A DNA stretch of 64,000 nt. Source: Tupaia tana (Eukaryota > Chordata > Mammalia > Scandentia > Tupaiidae). The DNA is taken from the NCBI GenBank assembly GCA_026018925.1, contig JAKSZU010000164.1, forward strand, positions 363,905-427,904. Reading direction: 5' to 3'. The notes below the pieces were generated by a model that made no database searches, was not told where the DNA came from, and was given only the letters and a program-made list of their open reading frames with translations. Of the stretch, positions 34,251 to 46,489 are shown in pieces (the first letter of the stretch is position 1; the number at the start of each line of letters is the position of its first letter). Both the position numbers and the translations under genes were made by a program.

Positions 34251-37080
34251 TATCCCTGTCTGTGTCTCTGAGGTCTCTGTCTCTCTCTGCTCCTGTCTCC
34301 TCAGGTTTTTTTGGTAATTTTTCCTTTTTACGATTTTTTTAAAGGTAGAATTTCTCTCTGGCTCTCAGCTCGATCTATTATTTTGCTAATAAGCCGTTCT
34401 GCTCCTTTCTCCCAGGCAGGAGAGTTGAGCCATTCTCTGAGAAGATTCCACATGGATACTGGGAACTAGATATTTCAGGGCACAGGCGAAATGAAGATTT
34501 TCTACTCATAATTCAGACTCCAGCAAGCAAAGCTAGTGTGGTAGGGAGCCCCTCTGGCCTACTATCCCTGTCTCTGTGTCTCTGAGGTCTCTGTCTCTCT
34601 CTGCTCCTGTCTCCTCTTTTTTTTTTGGTAATTTTTCATTTTACGATTTTTTTAAAGGTAGAATTTCTCTCTGGCTCTCAGCTCCATCTTTTGTTTTGTT
34701 AATAAGCCCTTCTGCTCCTTTCTCGCAGGCAGGAGAGTTGAGCCATTCTCTGAGAATATTCCAAATGGATACTGGGAACTAGATATTTCAGGGCACAGGC
34801 GAAATGAAGATTTTCTACTCATAGTTCAGCCTCCAGCAAGCAAAGCTAGTGTGGTAGGGAGCCCGTCTGGCCTTCTATCCCTGTCTCTGTGTCTCTGAGG
34901 TCTCTGTCTCTCTCTCTGCTCCTGTCTTCTCATTTTTTTTGGTAATTTTTCCTTTTTTGATTTTTTTAAAGGTAGAATTTCTCTCTGGCTCTCAGCTCAA
35001 TCTTTTCTTTTGTTAATAAGCCCTTTTGCTCCTTTCTCCCAGGCAGGAGAGTTGAGCCATTCTCTGAGAAGATTCCACATGGATACTGGGAACTAGATAT
35101 TTCAGGGCACAGGCGAAATGAAGATTTTCTACTCATAATTCAGCCTCCAGCAAGCAAAGCTAGTGTGGTAGGGAGCCTCTCTGGCCTTCTATCCCTGTCT
35201 CTGTGTCTCTGAGGTCTCTGTCTCTCTCTGCTCCTGTCTCCTCATTATTTATTGGTAATTTTTCCTTTTTACGATTTTTTAAAAGGTGGAATTTCTCTCT
35301 GGCTCTCAGCTCCATCTTTTGTTTTGTTAATAAGCCCTTCTGCTCCTTTCTCCAGGCAGGAGAGTTGAGCCATTCTCTGAGAAGATTCCACATGGATACT
35401 GGGAACTAGATATTTCAGGGCACAGGCGAAATGAAGATTTTCTACTCATAATTCAGCCTCCAGCAAGCAAAGCTAGTGTGGTACGGAGCCCCTCTCCCCT
35501 TCTATCCCTGTCTCTGTGTCTCTGAGGTCTCTGTCTCTCTCTGCTCCTGTCTCCTCATTTATTTTTGGTAATTTTTCATTTTTACGATTTTTTTAAAGGT
35601 AGAATTTCTCTCTGGCTCTCAGCTCCATCTTTTGTTTTGTTAATAAGCCCTTCTGCTCCTTTCTCCCAGGCAGGAGAGTTGAGCCATTCTCTGAGAAGAT
35701 TCCACATGGATACTCGGGACTAGATATTTCAGGGCACAGGCCAAATGAAGATTTTCTACTCATAATTCAGCCTCCAGCAAGCAAAGCTCGTGTGGTAGGG
35801 AGCCCCTCTGGCCTTCTATCCCTGTCTCTGTGTCTCTGAGGTCTCTGTCTCTCTCTGCTCTTGTCTCCTCATTTTTTTTGGTAATTGTTCCTTTTTACGA
35901 TTTTTTTTAAAGGTAGAATTTCTCTCTGGCTCTCAGCTCCATCTTTTGTTTTGTTAATAAGCCCTTCTGCTCCTTTCTCCCAGGCAGGAGAGTTGAGCCA
36001 TTCTCTGAGAAGATTCCACATGGATACTGGGAACTAGATATTTCAGGGCACAGGCTAAATGAAGATTTTCTACTCATAATTCAGCCTCCAGCAAGCAAAG
36101 CTAGTGTGGTAGGGAGCCCCTCTGGCCTTCTATCCCTGTCTCTGTGTCTCTGAGGTCTCTGTCTCTCTCTGCTCCTGTCTCCTCATTTTTTTTTTTTGGT
36201 AATTTTTCCTTTTTACGATTTTTTTAAAGGTAGAATTTCTCTCTGGCTCTCAGCTCCATCTTTTGTTTCGTTAATAAGCCCTTGTGCTCTTTTCTCCCAG
36301 GCAGGAGAGTTGAGCCATTCTCTGAGAAGTTTCCACATGGATATTGGGAACTAGATATTTCAGGGCACAGGCGAAATGAAGATTTTCTACTCATAATTCA
36401 GCCTCCACCAAGCAAAGCTAGTGTAGTAGGGAGCCCCTCTGGCCTTCTATCCCTGTCTCTGTGTCTCTGAGGTCTCTGTCTCTCTCTGCTCCTGTCTCCT
36501 CATTTTTTTTTGGTAATTTTTCCTTTTTACGATTTTTTTAAAGGTAGAATTTCTCTCTGGCTCTCAGCTCCATCTTTTGTTTTGTTAATAAGCCCTTCTG
36601 CTCCTTTCTCCCAGGCAGGAGAGTTGAGCCATTCTCTGAGAAGTTTCCACAAGGATAGTGGGAACTAGATATTTCAGGGCACAGGCGAAATGAAGTTTTT
36701 CTACTCATAATTCAGCCTCCAGCAAGCAAAGCTAGTGTGGTAGGGAGCCCCTCTGGCCTTCTATCCCTGTCTCTGTTTCTCTGAGGTCTCTGTCTCTCTC
36801 TGCTCCTGTCTCCTCATTTTTTTTGGTAATTTTTCCTTTTTACGATTTTTTTAAAGGTAGAATTTCTCTCTGGCTCTCAGCTCCATCTTTTGTTTTGTTA
36901 ATAAGCCGTTCTGCTCCTTTCTCCCAGGCAGGAGAGTTGAGCCATTCTCTGAGAAGTTTCCACATAGATATTGGGAACTAGATATTTCAGGGCACAGGCG
37001 AAATGAAGATATTCTACTCATAATTCAGCCTCCAGCAAGCAAAGCTAGTGTGGTAGGGAGCCCCTCTGGCCTTCTATCAT
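34250..37080 (+). repeat. Mixed monomers without an obvious higher-order period
   Basis: Nine or so units, each with private variants: CTCGATCTATTATTTTGC near 34370, a CTCTTTTTTTTTTGG unit near 34615, an extra TC pair in the C/T stretch near 34912, TTTCTCCAGGCAGG near 35350, and the first TACTCGGGACTAG with GGCCAAATG unit near 35713. A unit near 36190 has the first T tract extended to about T14. No gene. Confidence 0.75.
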
Positions 37081-40000
37081 GGTCTCTGTGTCTCTGAGGT
37101 CTCTGTCTCTCTCTGCTCCTGTCTCCTCATTTCTTTTGGTAATTTTTCCATTTTACGAATTTTTTAAAGGTAGAATTTCTCTCTGGCTCTCAGCTCCATT
37201 TTTTGTTTAGTTAATAAGCCCTTCTGCTCCTTTCTCCCAGGCAGGAGAGTTGAGCCATTCTCTGAGAAGTTTCCACATGGATACTGGGAACTAGATATTT
37301 CAGGGCACAGGTGAAATGAAGATTTTCTACTCATAATTCAGCCTCCAGCAAGCAAAGCTAGTGTGGTAGGTTGCCCCTCTGGCCTTCCATCCCGGTCTCT
37401 GTGTCTCTGAGGTATCTGTCTCACTCTGCTCCTGTCTCCTCATATTTGTTTGGTAATTTTTCCTTCTTACGATTTTTTAAAGGTAGAATTTCTCTCTGGC
37501 TCTCAGCTTCATCTTTTGTTTTCTTAATAAGCCCTTCTGCTCCTTTCTCCCAGGCAGGAGAGTTGAGCCATTCTCTGAGAAGATTCCACATGGATACTAG
37601 GAACTAGATATTTCAGGGCACAGTCGAAATGAAGATTTTCTACTCATAATTCAGCCTCCAGCAAGCAAAGCTAGTGTGGTAGGGAGCCCCTCTGGCCTTC
37701 TATCCCTGTCTCTGTGTCTCTGAGTTCTCTGTCTCTCTCTGCTCCTGTCTCCTCATATATTCTTGGTAATTTTTCCTTTTTACGATTTTTTTAAAGGTAG
37801 AATTTCTCTCTGGCTCTCAGCTCGATCTTTTGTTTTGTTAATAAGCCCTTCTGCTCCTTTCTCCCAGGCAGGAGAGTTGAGCCATTCTCTGAGAAGATTC
37901 CACATTGATACTGGGAACTAGATATTTCAGGGCACAGGCGAAATGAAGATTTTCTACTCATAATTCAGCCTCCAGCAAGCAAAGCTAGTGAGGTAGGGAG
38001 CCCCTCTGGCCTTCTATTTCTGTCTCTGTGTCTCTGAGGTCTCTGTCTCTCTCTGCTCCTGTCTCCTCATTTTTTTTGGTAATTTTTCCTTTTTACGATT
38101 TTTTTAAAGGTAGAATTTATCTCTGGCTCTCAGCTCCATCTTTTGTTTTGTTAATAAGTCCTTCTGCTTCTTTCTCCCAGGCAGGAGAGTTGAGCCATTC
38201 TTTGAGAAGAATCCACATTGATACTGGGAACAAGATATTTCAGGGCACAGGGGAAATGAAGATTTTCTACTCATAATTCAGCCTCCAGCAAGCAAAGCTA
38301 GTGTGGTACGGAGCCCCTCTGGCCTTCTTTCCCTGTCTCTGTGTCTCTGAGTTCTCTGTCTCTCTCTGCTCCTGTCTCCTCATTTATTTTTGGTAATTAT
38401 TCCTTTTTACGATTTTTTTAAAGGTTGAATTTCTCTCTGGCTCTCAGCTCCATCTTTTGTTTTGTTAATAAGCCCTTCTGCTCCTTTCTCCCAGGCAGGA
38501 GAGTTGAACCATTCTCTGAGAAGATTCCACATGGATACTCGGGACTAGATATTTCAGGGCACAGGCCAAATGAAGATTTTCTACTCATAATTCAGCCTCC
38601 AGCAAGCAAAGCTAGTGTGGTAGGGAGCGCCTCTGGCCTTCTATACCTGTCTCTGTGTCTCTGAGGTCTCTGTCTCTCTCTGCTCTAGTCTCCTCATTTT
38701 TTGGTAATTTTTCCTTTTTACGATTTTTTTAAAGGTAGAATTTCTCTCTGGCTCTCAGCTCCATCTTTTGTTTTCTTAATAAGCCCTTCTGCTCCTTTCT
38801 CCGAGGCAGGAGAGTTGAGCCATTCTCTGAGAAGATTCCACATGGATACTGGGAACTAGATATTTCAGGGCACAGGCGAAATGAAGATTTTCTACTCATA
38901 ATTCAGCCTCCAGCAAGCAAAGCTAGTGTGGTAGGGAGCCCCTCTGGCCTTCTATCCCTGTCTATGTGTCTCTGAGGTCTCTGTCTCTCTCTGTTCCTGT
39001 CTCCTCATATTTTTTTGGTAATTTTTCCTTCTTACGATTTTTTTAAAGGTAGAATTTCTCTCTGGCTCTCAGCTCCATCTTTTGTTTTGTTAATAAGCCC
39101 TTCTGCTCCTTTCTCCCAGGCAGGAGAGTTGAGCCATTCTCTGAGAAGATTCCACAAGGATAATGGGAACTAGATATTTCAGGGCACAGGCGAAATGAAG
39201 ATTTTCTACTCATAATTCAGCCTCCAGCAAGCTAAGCTAGTGTGGTAGGGAGCCCCTCTGGCCTTCTAACCCTGTCTCTGTGTCTCTGAGGTCTCTGTCT
39301 CTCTCTGCTCCTGTCTCCTCGTATATTTTTGGTAATTTTTCCTTTTTACGATTATTTTAAACGTAGATTTTCTTGCTGGCTTTCAGCTCCATCTTTTATT
39401 TTGTTAATAAGCCCTTCTGCTCCTTTCTCCCATGCAGGAGCGTTGAGCCATTCTCTCAGAAGTTTCCACATGGATACTGGGAACTAGATATTTCAGGGCA
39501 CAGTCGAAGTGAAGATTTTCTACTCATAATTCAGCCTCCAGCAAGCAAAGCTAGTGTGGTGGGGAGCCCCTCTGGCCTTCTATCCCTGTCTCTGTGTCTC
39601 TGAGGTCTGTGTCTCTCTCTGCTCCTGTCTCCTCATTTTTTTTTCGGTAATTTTTCCTTTTTACTATATTTTTAAAGGTAGAATTTCCCTCTGGCTCTCA
39701 GCTCCATCTATTGTTTTGTTAATAAGCCCTTCTGCTCCTTACTCCCATGCAGGAGAGTTGAGCCATTCTCTGAGAAGATTCCACATGTATACTGGGAACT
39801 AGATATTTCAGGGCACAGGCGAAATGAAGATTTTCTACTCATAATTCAGCCTCCAGCAAGCAAAGCTAGTGTGGTGGGGAGCCCCTCTGGCCTTCTATCC
39901 CTGTCTCTGTGTCTCTGAGGTCTGTGTCTCTCTCTGCTCCTGTCTCCTCATTTTTTTTTTCGGTAATTTTTCCTTTTTACTATATTTTTAAAGGTAGAAT

Positions 40001-41190
40001 TTCCCTCTGGCTCTCAGCTCCATCTATTGTTTTGTTAATAAGCCCTTCTGCTCCTTACTCCCATGCAGGAGAGTTGAGCCATTCTCTGAGAAGATTCCAC
40101 ATGTATACTGGGAACTAGATATTTCAGGGCACAGGCGAAATGAAGATTTTCTACTCATAATTCAGCCTCCAGCAAGCAAAGATTGTGTGGTAGGGAGCCC
40201 CTCTGGCCTTCTATCCCTGTCTCTGTGTCTCTGAGTTCTCTGTCTCTCTGCTCCTGTCTCCTCATTTATTTTTGGTAATTGTTCCTTTTTACGATTTTTT
40301 TAAAGGTAGAATTTCTCTCTGGCTCTCAGCTCCATCTTTTGTTTTGTTAATAAGCCCTTCTGCTCCTTTCTCCCAGGCAGGAGAGTTGAGCCATTCTCTG
40401 AGAAGATTCCACAAGGATAGTGGGAACTAGATATTTCAGGGCACAGGCGAATTGAAGATATTCTACTCATAATTCAGCCTCCAGCAAGCAAAGCTAGTGT
40501 GGTAGGGAGCCCCTCTGGCCTTCTATCCCTGTCTCTGTGTCTCTGAGGTCTCTGTCTCTCTATGCTCCTGTCTCCTCATTTTTTTTTGGTAAGTTTTCCT
40601 TTTTACGATTTTTTTAAAGGTAGAATTTCTCTCTGGCTCTCAGCTCCATCTTTTGTTTTGTTAATAAGCCCTTTTGCTCTTTTCTTCCAGGCAGGAGAGT
40701 TGAGCCATTCTCTGAGAAGTTTCCACATAGATACTGGGAACTAGATATTTCAGGGCACTAGGCGAAATGAAGATATTCTACTCATAATTCAGCCTCCAGC
40801 AAGCAAAGCTAGTGTGGTAGGGAGCCCCTCTGGCCTTCTATCACGGTCTCTGTGTCTCTGAGGTCTCTGTCTCTCTCTGCTCCTGTCTCCTCATTTCTTT
40901 TGGTAATTTTTCCATTTTACGATTTTTTTAAAGGTAGAATTTCTCTCTGGCTCTCAGCTCCATTTTTTGTTTTGTTAATAAGCCCTTCTGCTCCTTTCTC
41001 CAGGCAGGAGAGTTGAGCCATTCTCTGAGAAGTTTCCACATGGATACTGGGAACTAGATATTTCAGGGCACAGGCGAAATGAAGATTTTCTACTCATAAT
41101 TCAGCCTCCAGCAAGCAAAGCTAGTGTGGTAGGGAGCCCCTCTGGCCTTCTATCCCTGTCTCTGTGTCTCTGAGGTCTCTGTCTCTCTCT
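37080..41190 (+). repeat. Mixed monomers that seed the 13-monomer block
   Basis: Types that become regular after 41 kb first appear here: CATTTCTTTTGG with TTTTCCATTTTACG (37130, 40893), CATATTTGTTTGG with CCTTCTTACG (near 37440), CATATATTCTTGG (near 37755), CATTTATTTTTGG (38380, 40265) and TACTCGGGACTAG with GGCCAAATG (38537). Their order is not yet that of the later 13-monomer unit. No gene. Confidence 0.75.
39554..40190 (+). repeat. Recent duplication of a single monomer
   Basis: Two neighbouring units share an otherwise rare set of variants: GTGGTGGGGAG, GAGGTCTGTGTC, TTTTCGGTAATT, TTTTTACTATATTTTT, GAATTTCCCTCTGG, CATCTATTGTTTTG, CCTTACTCCCATGCAGG and CATGTATACTGG. The matching positions are 316 bp apart (for example CTGGCTCTCA at 39691 and 40007). 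The main difference seen is T9 against T10 before CGG. Sharing this many private variants between neighbours indicates a recent one-unit duplication. Confidence 0.85.
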
Positions 41191-42411
41191 GCTCCCGTCT
41201 TCTCATTTTTTTGGTAATTTTTCCTTTTTATGATTTTTTTAAAGGTAGAATTTCTCTCTGGCTCTCAGCTCCATCTTTTGTTTCGTTAATAAATCCTTCT
41301 GCTTCTTTCTCCCAGGCAGGAGAGTTGAGCCATTCTCTGAGAAGATTCCACATGGATACTGGGAACTAGATATTTCAGGGCACAGGCGAAATGAAGATTT
41401 TCTACTCATAATTAAGCCTCCAGCAAGCAAAGCTAGTGTGGTAGGGAGCCCCTCTGGCCTTCTATCCCTGTCTCTGTGTCTCTGAGGTCTCTGTATCTCT
41501 CTGCTCCTGTCTCCTCATATATTTTTGGTTATTTCTCCTTTTTAAGATTTTTTTAAAGGTAGAATTTCTCTCTGGCTCTCAGCTCCATCTTTTGTTTTGT
41601 TAATAAGCCCTTCTGCTCCTTTCTCCCAGGCAGGAGAGTTGAACCATTCTCTGAGAAGATTCCACATGGATACTGGGAACTAGATATTTCAGGTCACAGG
41701 CGAAATGAAGATTTTCTACTCATAATTCAGCCTCCAGCAAGCAAAGCTAGTGTGGTAGGGAGCCCCTCTGGACTTCTATCCCTGTCTCTGTGTCTCTGAG
41801 GTCTCTGTCTCTCTCTGCTCCTGTCTCCTCAATTTTTTTGGTAATTTTCCTTTTTACGATTTTTTTAAAGGTAGAATTTCTCTCTGGCTCTCAGCTCCAT
41901 CTTTTGTTTTGTTAATAAGCCCTTGTGTTCCTTTCTCCCATGCAGGAGCGTTGAGCCATTCTCTGAGAAGTTTCCACATGGATACTGGGAACTAGATATT
42001 TCAGGGCACAGTCGAAATGAAGATTTTCTACTCATAATTCAGCCTCCAGCAAGCAAAGCTAGTGTGGAAGGGAGCCCCTCTGGCCTTCTATCCCTGTCTC
42101 TGTGTCTCTGAGGTCTGTGTCTCTCTCTGCTCCTGTCTCCTCATTTTTTTTTTTTGGTAATTTTTCCTTTTTACGATTTTTTTAAAGGTAGAATTTCCCT
42201 CTGGCTCTCAGCTCCATCTTTTGTTTTGTTAATAAGCCCTTCTGCTCCTTTTTCCCAGGCAGGAGAGTTGAGCCATTCTCTGAGAAGATTCCACATGTAT
42301 ACTGGGAACTAGATATTTCAGGGCACAGGCGAAATGAAGATTTTCTACTCATAATTCAGCCTCCAGCAAGCAAAGCTTGTGTCGTAGGGAGCCCCTCTGG
42401 CCTTCTATCCC

Positions 42412-44900
42412 TGTCTCTGTGTCTCTAAGGTCTCTGTCTCTCTGCTCCTGTCTCCTCATTTATTTTTGGTAATTGTTCCTTTTTACGATTTTTTAAAAGG
42501 TAGAATTTCTCTCTGGCTCTCAGCTCCATCTTTTGTTTTCTTAATAAGTCCTTCTGCTCCTTTCTCCCAGGCAGGAGAGTTGAGCCATTCTCTGAGAAGT
42601 TTCCACATGGATACTGGGAACTAGATATTTCAGGGCACAGGCGAAATGAAGTTTTTCTAATCATAATTCAGCCTCCAGCAAGCAAAGCTAGTGTGGTAGG
42701 GAGCCCCTCTGGACTTCTATCCCTGTCTCTGTGTCTCTGAGGTCTCTGTCTCTCTCTGCTCCTGTCTCCTCATTTTTTTTGGTAATTTTTCCTTTTTACG
42801 ATTTTTTTAAAGGTAGAATTTCTCTCTGGCTCTCAGCTCCATCTTTTGATTTGTTAATAAGCCCTTCTGCTCCTTTCTCCCAGGCAGGAGAGTTGAGCCA
42901 TTCTCTGAGAAGTTTCCACATAGATACTGGGAACTAGATATTTCAGGGCACAGGCGAAATGAAGATATTCTACTCATAATTCAGCCGCCAGCAAGCAAAG
43001 CTAGTGTGGTAGGGAGCCCCTCTGGCCTTCTATCCTGGTCTCTGTGTCTCTGAGGTCTCTGTCTCTCTCTGCTCCTGTCTCCTCATTTCTTTTGGTAATT
43101 TTTCCATTTTACGATTTTTTTAAAGGTAGAATTTCTCTCTGGCACTCAGCTCCATTTTTTGTTTTGTTAATAAGCCCTTCTGCTCCTTTCTCCCAGGCAG
43201 GAGAGTTGAGCCATTCTCTGAGAAGTTTCCACATGGATACTGGGAACTAGATATTTCAGGGCACAGGTGAAATGAAGATTTTCTACTCATAATTCAGCCT
43301 CCAGCAAGCAAAGCTAGTGTGGTAGTTTACCACTCTTGCCTTCTATCCAGGTCTCTGTGTCTCTGAGGTCTCTGTCTCACTCTGCTCCTGTCTCCTCATA
43401 TTTGTTTGGTAATTTTTCCTTCTTACGATTTTTTTAATGGTAGAATTTCTCTCTGGCTCTCAGCTCCATCTTTTGTTTTGTTAATAAGCCCTTCGGCTCC
43501 TTTCTCCAAGGCAGTAGAGTTGAGCCATTCTCTGAGAAGATTCCACATGGATACTGGGAACTATATATTTCAGGGCACAGGCGAAATGAAGATTTTCTAC
43601 TCATAATTCAGCCTCCAGCAAGCAAAGCTAGTGTGGTAGGGAGCCCCTCTGCCCTTCTATCCCTGTCTCTGTGTCTTTGAGGTCTCTGTCCCTCTGCTCC
43701 TGTCTCCTCATTTATTTTTGGTAATTGTTCCTTTTTACGATTTTTTCAAAGGTAGAATTTATCTCTGGCTCCCAGCTCCATCTTTTGTTTTGTTAATAAG
43801 CCCTTCTTCTCCTTTCTCCCAGGCAGGAGAGTTGAGCCATTCTCTGAGAAGATTCCACATGGATACTGGGAACTAGATATTTCAGGGCACAGGCGAAATG
43901 AAGATTTTCTACTCATAATTCAGCCTCCACCAAGCAAAGCTAGTGTGGTAGGGAGCCCCTCTGGCCATCTATCCCTGTCTCTGTGTCTCTGAGGTCTCTG
44001 TATATCTCTGCTCCTTTCTCCTCATATATTTTTGGTTATTTCTCCTTTTTACGATTTTTTTAAAGGTAGAATTTCTCTCTGGCTCTCAGCTCCATCTTTT
44101 GTTTTGTTAATAAGCCCTTCTGCTCCTTTCTCCCAGGCAGGAGAGTTGAGCCATTCTCTGAGAAGTTTCCACATGGATACTGGGAACTAGATATTTCAGG
44201 GCACAGGCGAAATGAAGATTTTCTACTCATAATTCAGCCTCCAGCAAGCAAAGCTAGTGTGGTAGGGAGCCCCTCTGGACTTCTATCCCTGTCTCTGTGT
44301 CTCTGAGGTCTCTGTCTCTCTCTGCTCCTGTCTCCTCAATTTTTTTGGTAATTTTTCCTTTTTACGATTTTTTTAAAGGTAGAATTTCTCTCTGGCTCTC
44401 AGCTCCATCTTTTGTTTTGTTAATAAGCCCTTCTGTTCCTTTCTCCCAGGCAGGAGAGTTGAGCCATTCTCTGAGAAAATTCCCCATGGATACTGGGAAC
44501 TAGATATTTCAGGGCACAGGCGAAATGAAGATTTTCTACTCATAATTCAGCCTCCAGCAAGCAAAGCTAGTGTGGTAGGGAGCCCCTCTGGCCTTCTATC
44601 ACTGTCTCTGTGTCTCTGAGGTCTCTGTCTCTCTCTGCTCCTGTCTCAACATTTTTTTTGGTAATTTTTCCTTTTTACGATTTATTTAAAGGTAGAATTT
44701 CTCTCTGGCTCTCAGCTCCATCTTTTGTTTTGTTAATAAGCCCTTCTGCTCCTTTCTCCCAGGCAGGAGAGTTGAGCCATTCTCTGAGAAGTTTCCACAT
44801 GGATACTGGGAACTAGATATTTCAGGGCACAGGTGAAATGAAGATTTTCTACTCATAATTCAGCCTCCAGCAAGCAAAGCTAGTGTGGTAGGTTGCCCCT
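42412..44900 (+). repeat. Eight-monomer tract of the 13-monomer repeat, copy 1
   Basis: The ordered types are CTCTAAGGTCTC with ATTTATTTTTGGTAATTG (42412); a plain T8 unit with CACATAGATAC (42731); CATTTCTTTTGG (43044); CATATTTGTTTGG with TTTAATGG and CTCCAAGGCAGTAGAG (43357); GTCTTTGAGG with TTTTTTCAAAGG (43670); GTATATCTCTG (43984); CTCAATTTTTTTGG (44297); and CTCAACATTTT with GATTTATTTAAAGG (44610). All eight recur about 4069 bp later. Confidence 0.83.
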
Positions 44901-46489
44901 CTGGCCTTCTATCCCGGTCTCTGTGTCTCTGAGGTCTCTGTCTCAATCTGCTCCTGTCTCCTCTTATTTGTTTGGTAATTTTTCCTTCTTACGATTTTTT
45001 TAAAGGTAGAATTTCTCTCTGGCTCTCAGCTCCATCTTTTGTTTTGTTAATAAGCCCTTCTGCTCCTTTCTCCCAGGCAGGAGAGTTGAGCCATTCTCTG
45101 AGAAGTTTCCACATGGATACTGGGAACCAGATATTTCAGGGCACAGGCGAAATGAAGATTTTCTACTCATAATTCAGCCTCCAGCAAGCAAAGCTAGTGT
45201 GGTAGGGAGCCCCACTGGCCTTCTGTCCCTGTCTCTGTGTCTCTGAGGTCTCTGTCTCTCTCTGCTCCCGTCTTCTCATTTTTTTGTAATTTTTCCTTTT
45301 TACGATTTTTTTAAAGGTAGAATTTCTCTCTGGCTCTCAGCTCCATCTTTTGTTTCGTTAATAAGTCCTTCTGCTTCTTTCTCCCAGGCAGGAGAGTTGA
45401 GCCATTCTCTGAGAAGATCCCACATGGATACTGGGAACTAGATATTTCAGGGCACAGGCAAAATGAAGATTTTCTACTCATAACTCAGCCTCAACCAAGC
45501 AAAGCTAGTGTGGTAGGGAGCCCCTCTGGCCATCTATCCCTGTCTCTGTGTCTCTGAGGTCTCTGTATCTCTCTGCTCCTGTCTCCTCATATATTTTTGG
45601 TTATTTCTCCTTTTTTACGATTTTTTTAAAGGTAGAATTTCTCTCTGGCTCTCAGCTCCATCTTTTGTTTTGTTAATAAGCCCTTCTGCTCCTTTCTCCC
45701 AGGCAGGAGATTTGAGCCATTCTCTGAGAAGATTCCACATGGATACTGGGAACTAGATATTTCAGGGCACAGGCGAAATGAAGATTTTCTACTCATAATT
45801 CAGCCTCCAGCAAGCAAAGCTAGTGTGGTAGGGAGCCCCTCTGGACTTCTATCCCTGTCTCTGTGTCTCTGAGGTCTCTGTCTCTCTCTGCTCCTGTCTC
45901 CTCAATTTTTTTGGTAATTTTTCCTTTTTACGATTTTTTTAAAGGTAGAATTTCTCTCTGGCTCTCAGCTCCATCTTTTGTTTTGTTAATAAGCCCTTCT
46001 GTTCCTTTCTCCCAGGCAGGAGAGTTGAGCCATTCTCCGAGAAAATTCCCCATGGATACTGGGAACTAGATATTTCAGGGCACAGGCGAAATGAAGATTT
46101 TCTACTCATAATTCAGCCTCCAGCAAGCAAAGCTAGTGTGGTACGGAGACTCTCTGGCCTTCTATCCCTGTCTCTGTGTCTCTGAGGTCTCTGTCTCTCC
46201 CTGCTCCTGTCTCCTCATTCATTTTTGGTAATTTTTCCTTTTTACGATTTTTTTAAAGTAGAATTTCTCTCTGGCTCTCAGCTCCATCTTTTGTTTTGTT
46301 AATAAGCCCTTCTGCTCCTTTCTCCCTGGCAGGAGAGTTGAGCCATTCTCTGAGAAGATTCCACATGGATACTCGGGACTAGATATTTCAGGGCACAGGC
46401 CAAATGAAGATTTTCTACTCATAATTCAGCCTCCAGCAAGCAAAGCTTGTGTCGTAGGGAGCCCCTCTGGCCTTCTATCCCTGTCTCTG

